Source of the DNA: Sphaerotilus microaerophilus
GTDB lineage: Bacteria > Pseudomonadota > Gammaproteobacteria > Burkholderiales > Burkholderiaceae_C
DNA length: 64,000 nucleotides
Direction: 5' to 3'
NCBI RefSeq assembly: GCF_023734135.1
Contig: NZ_AP025730.1
Span: forward strand, 4,278,001 to 4,342,000
Notes under the pieces: generated by a model
What the model saw: the letters and a program-made list of their open reading frames with translations, nothing else
The model's database searches: none
What the model was told of the DNA's origin: nothing
Program-made: the position numbers and the translations under genes
Shown: one piece after another, positions 60,520 through 64,000 of the stretch
Numbering within the stretch: position 1 is the stretch's first letter
How the letters are laid out: each line of letters begins with the position of its first letter

Positions 60520-61863
60520 ATGCGCGTCGCCGTCATCGGTGCCGGGATCGCCGGCATCACGACCGCCTACGAACTGGCACACGATGGCCACGAGGTGATC
60601 GTCATCGAGCGCAACGACGCCGTGGCCGCCGAGGCCAGCTTCGCCCATGCCGGGCTCATCAGCCCCGCCCTGCTGGCCTGGCCCGGCAGGCCATCGCGCT
60701 CGCGGGGCTGGGCCGCCACACGCCCCGGCAGCACCGACGGACTGCGCTGGCGAACTCGCTGGCACGCGGCCGAGTGGCAGTGGCTGCGGCAGTGGAAGCG
60801 CAGCCAGGCCAGCCGCGCCGCGGTGGCGCATCACTCGCTGCTGCAACTGGGCGAGCTGGGCCGCGAGCGGCACCAGGCCCTGAGTCGCGAGCACCAGCTG
60901 AGCCACGAGCGCTCGCAGGGCGTGCTGGTGCTGCGTCGCCAGGCCGGCGACAGCGAGGCGCGCTGGGCCCTGCTCGAATCGCTGCGGCAGGCCGGCATCC
61001 GGGTCGAGGCCCTCGACCCCTTGCAGTGCCGGCACATCGAGCCCGGCCTGAACACCGAGACACCGCTGGCCGGCGGCCTCTACCTGCCGGACTCCGGGGT
61101 CGGCAACTGCCGCGAATTCGCCCACCAGCTGCGCCTGGTCTGCCAGCGCGAGGGCGGCGTGCGCTTTCACTTCCAGACCGAGGTCACCGGCCTCCAGCCC
61201 GGCACACCAGGCCCGACGCTGAAGCTCTCGCCCACCCGCGACACCGGCGAGGCCGCGCGGGGGCGGGGGCGCAGCGGCGCGGAGCAGCTGGCCTTCCTGC
61301 CCACCCAGGCCGACCCGTTGCCGGCCGAGCTGACCGTCGACGCCGTGCTGCTCTGCACCGGCGCCCAGGCCCTGCCGCCGATCGCCCTGGCCGGCCTGAA
61401 GCTGCCGCTGCTGCCGGTGTGGGGCCTGGGCGTGACCTTTCGCCTGCGCGACGACCTGCAGGAACAGGCGCTGCGCTCGGCCGTGATCGAGGCCGACACC
61501 GGCCTGACCCTCAGCCGCCTCGGGCAGCGCCTGCGCATCTGCGGCGGCTGGGAGCTGGGCGGCAGCGGCGCCGTGGCCGACGCCGCCTACGACCCGCTCT
61601 ACGCCGCCCTGGACCGCTGGTTCCCGCTCGCCGCCCAGCGCGCGGGAGCACAGCTCTGGCGTGGCGCACGCCCCATGCTGCCGGACGGTCTACCGGTCAT
61701 CGGCCCTGCGGCCGCACCGGGCGTGTGGCTGCAACTCGGACACGGCGGGCTGGGCTGGACCCAGGCCTGTGCTGCCGCCCGGCTGCTGGCCGACCAGCTG
61801 GCCGGGCGCGCCTGCGCGATCGACCCCGCCCCCTTCTCCGCCCACCGCTGGAGCACCGCCTGA
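60520..61863 (+). CDS. FAD-dependent D-amino-acid dehydrogenase-like oxidoreductase (DadA family)
   Basis: 447-residue flavoprotein of the DAO superfamily. The N-terminal Rossmann motif VAVIGAGIAGITTAYELAHD is followed by VIVIERNDAVAAEASFAHAG. The C-terminus PDGLPVIGPAAAPGVWLQLG, then HGGLGWTQACAAARLLADQL, matches the end of DadA small subunits. It probably oxidises D-amino acids to 2-oxo acids and passes electrons to the quinone pool. An Arg/Gly-rich loop near residues 235-265 (ARGRGRSGAEQL) is an insertion relative to E. coli DadA. Substrate is inferred. Confidence 0.8.
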   Translation: MRVAVIGAGIAGITTAYELAHDGHEVIVIERNDAVAAEASFAHAGLISPALLAWPGRPSRSRGWAATRPGSTDGLRWRTRWHAAEWQWLRQWKRSQASRAAVAHHSLLQLGELGRERHQALSREHQLSHERSQGVLVLRRQAGDSEARWALLESLRQAGIRVEALDPLQCRHIEPGLNTETPLAGGLYLPDSGVGNCREFAHQLRLVCQREGGVRFHFQTEVTGLQPGTPGPTLKLSPTRDTGEAARGRGRSGAEQLAFLPTQADPLPAELTVDAVLLCTGAQALPPIALAGLKLPLLPVWGLGVTFRLRDDLQEQALRSAVIEADTGLTLSRLGQRLRICGGWELGGSGAVADAAYDPLYAALDRWFPLAAQRAGAQLWRGARPMLPDGLPVIGPAAAPGVWLQLGHGGLGWTQACAAARLLADQLAGRACAIDPAPFSAHRWSTA

Positions 61864-61886
61864 ACCCGGACGCCGCCATCGCCACC

Positions 61887-62396
61887 GTGCCGGCCACTCC
61901 CGTGGCGAGGGCGGCTCCGGTTGCGCTTGCGACCATCCCCCAGGAGGCGCCTGGCTGCATCCTCGACACCAACGTAGTCCTGGACTGGTTGGTCTTCGCC
62001 GACCCGCACGGCCTGGCCGTCGGCGAGGCCGTGATCAACGGCCGGCTGCAGTGGCTCAGCACGCCCGCGATGCAGGCCGAGCTGGTCGAGGTGCTGTCGC
62101 GCCTGCGCAGCGAACCCGCGCTGCGGCGCTGGCAGCACCACGAGGCTCGGGCGCTGGAGATGGCCACCACCTGGGCCACGCCCACCGCCGCCCCCGCTCC
62201 CCTGCCACCGCACCGCCAGGCGCGCTGCAGCGACCCTGACGACCAGGTCTTCATCGACCTCGCCTCGGCCCGCAGCGTGCCCTGGCTGTTCTCCCGCGAC
62301 CGAGCCGTGCTGAAGCTGGCACGCCGGATGCGGCCCTGGGGCGTGACCGTGCTGACGCCGCGCCACTGGTGCGAGACCCAGACGTCTCGCACCTGA
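61887..62396 (+). CDS. PIN-domain protein (VapC-like/TIGR00305-type)
   Basis: About 169 residues. The PIN core has the first acidic residue in GCILDTNVVLDWLVFADP, a helical part STPAMQAELVEVLSRLRSE, and the second cluster in CSDPDDQVFIDLASARSVPW with FSRDRAVLKLARRM. PIN domains are metal-dependent ribonucleases. The start is uncertain: candidates are GTG at 61887 or 61902, neither with a clear ribosome binding site, so it may be coupled to the preceding gene. No antitoxin-like gene is adjacent, unlike a typical VapBC pair. Confidence 0.7.
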   Translation: MPATPVARAAPVALATIPQEAPGCILDTNVVLDWLVFADPHGLAVGEAVINGRLQWLSTPAMQAELVEVLSRLRSEPALRRWQHHEARALEMATTWATPTAAPAPLPPHRQARCSDPDDQVFIDLASARSVPWLFSRDRAVLKLARRMRPWGVTVLTPRHWCETQTSRT

Positions 62397-62421
62397 TGCG
62401 CCGGCACTGCCGCACAACGCC

Positions 62422-64000
62422 ATGCCCCACCCCGCAAACCGCACGACCGCGCCTTCCGACCCCACTGTCCTCCCTTGCACGTGGGCAGACGCTCCCCGGC
62501 GCCCCCGGCCGCTGACGCCGTGGTGCTCCACCACCGCCGCCGCCCCCCTCCCCTTGCACGACAGTGCCGCGGCGCGGCGGCTGGAGGCCCGCGCCGCCGC
62601 CACGCTGGCGCCCCACACCCTGATGCAGCGCGCCGGCCTGGGCGTGGCCCGGCTGGCCGCCGCCATCGCCCCCCATGCCGGCACCGTCTCGGTGCTGGCC
62701 GGCCCGGGCAACAACGGTGGCGATGGCTTCGAGGCCTCGTTGCACCTGCTGCAACCCGGCCGTGACCTGTGCGTCTGGTTCCTGGGGGACGCTGCCAGGC
62801 TGCCGGCCGATGCCGTCACATCCCTGCAACGGGCCCGCGCCGCGGGCGTGCGCGTCGAGGCCTGGTCCGAGTCGTCTGCCGCCGCGCTGAACGCACGCAG
62901 CGCTGGCATAGATCACCTGGTCATCGACGCCCTGCTCGGCCGGGGCCTGGGCAGGCCTGCCGAGGGACGTATCGCCGGGGCGATCGAGGCCATCAACCGC
63001 AGCGGCGCGCAGGTACTGGCGGTCGACCTGCCATCCGGGCTGCCGGCCGATACCGGTGCGATCGCCACCGGCGCCGCCTGCGTCCGGGCGGACGCCACCC
63101 TGGCGCTGCTGAGCCTGGCACCCGGGCTGTTCACCGCCCACGGCCGCGATGCCGCGGGCCGGATCTGGTGGGACGACCTGGCCGTCTCAGTGCGCGATAA
63201 GCCCCCCGTCGCCTGGCTGAACGCCCCGCAACCGGGCACCGCAACACCGCTGCAGCGCCGCCATGCTCAGCACAAGGGCAGCTTCGGCGATGTGCGCGTC
63301 GTTGGCGGAGCGGCCTCGATGACGGGCGCCGCGCTGCTGGCCGGCCGCGCCGCATTGCGCGCCGGCGCCGGGCGCGTCTACGTCCACCTGCTCGATCCGC
63401 AGGCCCCGCGGCTGGATACGAGCAGTCCCGAGCTGATGTTCGGCGGCCCGCTGGAGGGCGCGCAACTCGGACCTCAGACCACCGCCCTGGCAGGCTGCGG
63501 TGGTGGCAGTGACATCGCGCAGGTGCTGCCCTTGCTGATCGAACAGGCCGTGCGCCTGGTGCTGGATGCGGACGCCCTCAACGCCATCGCCACACAGCCG
63601 GCCTGGCAGGACGCATTGCGCGAACGCGGCCAGCTGGGCCTGGCCACGGTGCTCACACCCCACCCGCTGGAGGCGGCGCGCCTGCTCGACCCGCACGCTC
63701 CCTCGGTGTCGGGCGTGCAGCGCGACCGGCTCGAAGCGGCCCGGCAACTGGCCGAACGCTACGCGGCCGTGGTCGTGCTGAAGGGATCCGGCACAGTGAT
63801 CGCCGCCCCAGGGCAAACGCCCTGGATCAACCCGACCGGCAACGCCGCGCTGGCCGTGCCCGGCAGCGGCGATGTGCTGGCGGGCTGGCTGGCCGGCCTG
63901 TGGAGCCCGCAGCCCGGCCACCTCGACGCTGCGCTGAGCGCCGCACGCCAGGCGGTGTTCCGGCACGGGCAACTGGCCGAGCGCCTGCAGCCCGATGGCC
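62422..64000 (+). CDS. nnr: Bifunctional NAD(P)H-hydrate repair enzyme Nnr (partial, C-terminus outside window)
   Basis: 526 residues are visible from ATG 62422 to the window end. After a proline-rich N-terminus of about 45 residues, the epimerase domain (NnrE/YjeF_N) has LMQRAGLGVA, GPGNNGGDGFEASLHLL, DALLGRGLGRPAEGRIA and AVDLPSGLPADTG. The ADP-dependent dehydratase domain (NnrD) follows with HKGSFGDVRVVGGAASMTG, LDADALNAIA, TVLTPHPLEAARLL, VVLKGSGTVIAAP and NPTGNAALAVPGSGDVLAGW. It repairs damaged NADH and NADPH hydrates. The gene is not terminated in the window. Confidence 0.92.
   Translation, partial: MPHPANRTTAPSDPTVLPCTWADAPRRPRPLTPWCSTTAAAPLPLHDSAAARRLEARAAATLAPHTLMQRAGLGVARLAAAIAPHAGTVSVLAGPGNNGGDGFEASLHLLQPGRDLCVWFLGDAARLPADAVTSLQRARAAGVRVEAWSESSAAALNARSAGIDHLVIDALLGRGLGRPAEGRIAGAIEAINRSGAQVLAVDLPSGLPADTGAIATGAACVRADATLALLSLAPGLFTAHGRDAAGRIWWDDLAVSVRDKPPVAWLNAPQPGTATPLQRRHAQHKGSFGDVRVVGGAASMTGAALLAGRAALRAGAGRVYVHLLDPQAPRLDTSSPELMFGGPLEGAQLGPQTTALAGCGGGSDIAQVLPLLIEQAVRLVLDADALNAIATQPAWQDALRERGQLGLATVLTPHPLEAARLLDPHAPSVSGVQRDRLEAARQLAERYAAVVVLKGSGTVIAAPGQTPWINPTGNAALAVPGSGDVLAGWLAGLWSPQPGHLDAALSAARQAVFRHGQLAERLQPDG

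Noticed and set aside
61887..62396. Calling the PIN protein a VapC toxin of a VapBC pair
   Set aside because: No antitoxin-like reading frame upstream or downstream; flanking genes are metabolic.

Overview
The window is GC-rich chromosomal DNA of a betaproteobacterium, most likely order Burkholderiales in the Leptothrix/Sphaerotilus/Rubrivivax/Ideonella neighbourhood. The evidence is the rpsF-priB-rpsR-rplI-dnaB block, the rho-rpmE2 pair with a cysteine-free L31, carA-leuE-carB-greA, ftsH-folP-glmM next to the pst-pho cluster, and the long rpsB-tsf-pyrH-frr-uppS-cdsA-dxr-rseP-bamA-skp-lpxD-fabZ-lpxA-lpxB-rnhB cluster. This placement rests on gene order and protein similarity from memory, not on a search. 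No rRNA, tRNA or CRISPR array was seen.

Layout. 1-5.1 kb: a kinase-fold protein cut by the window edge, trxA, rho, rpmE2 and a polytopic glycosyltransferase. 5.1-11.9 kb: the phosphate regulon pstSCAB-phoU-phoBR on the minus strand, with a clear Pho box before pstS. 12-18.7 kb: rlmE-ftsH-folP-glmM, a divergent YhbY RNA-binding protein, and greA overlapping a DUF4149 membrane protein. 18.8-24 kb: carA-leuE-carB. 24.3-28.4 kb: a Bax-inhibitor-1 protein, then dnaB and the S6/PriB/S18/L9 operon. 28.4-34.4 kb: a DUF4212/solute:sodium symporter pair, PEP synthase and its divergent regulator.

34.6-44.1 kb is an accessory insertion between ppsR and a TrmH-family methyltransferase gene. It is a five-gene minus-strand cassette, called here E-D-C-B-A in order of transcription. 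It encodes a large HExxH protein with cationic amphipathic blocks, an HEAGH metallopeptidase-like protein, a 79-residue protein, a 365-residue protein of unknown family, and a 1430-residue polyprotein-like enzyme. That enzyme joins a VanY-type M15 peptidase, an alpha/beta-hydrolase-like module, a degenerate M23 module, a 3D (RlpA/MltA-like) barrel and a duplicated peptidoglycan-binding-like unit. E and A share short N-terminal Ser-Pro-Phe motifs and none of the five has a Sec signal peptide. An ISAs1-type transposase tail lies at the left edge. This cassette is the best candidate for an undescribed system in the window; its function is not known to me.

44.7-60 kb: the envelope-biogenesis and translation cluster, read on the minus strand from rpsB to the TrmH-family gene, with many 4-base stop/start overlaps suggesting coupled translation. 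60.5-64 kb: a D-amino-acid-dehydrogenase-like flavoprotein, a PIN-domain protein with no visible antitoxin, and the start of a bifunctional NAD(P)H-hydrate repair enzyme that runs off the window.
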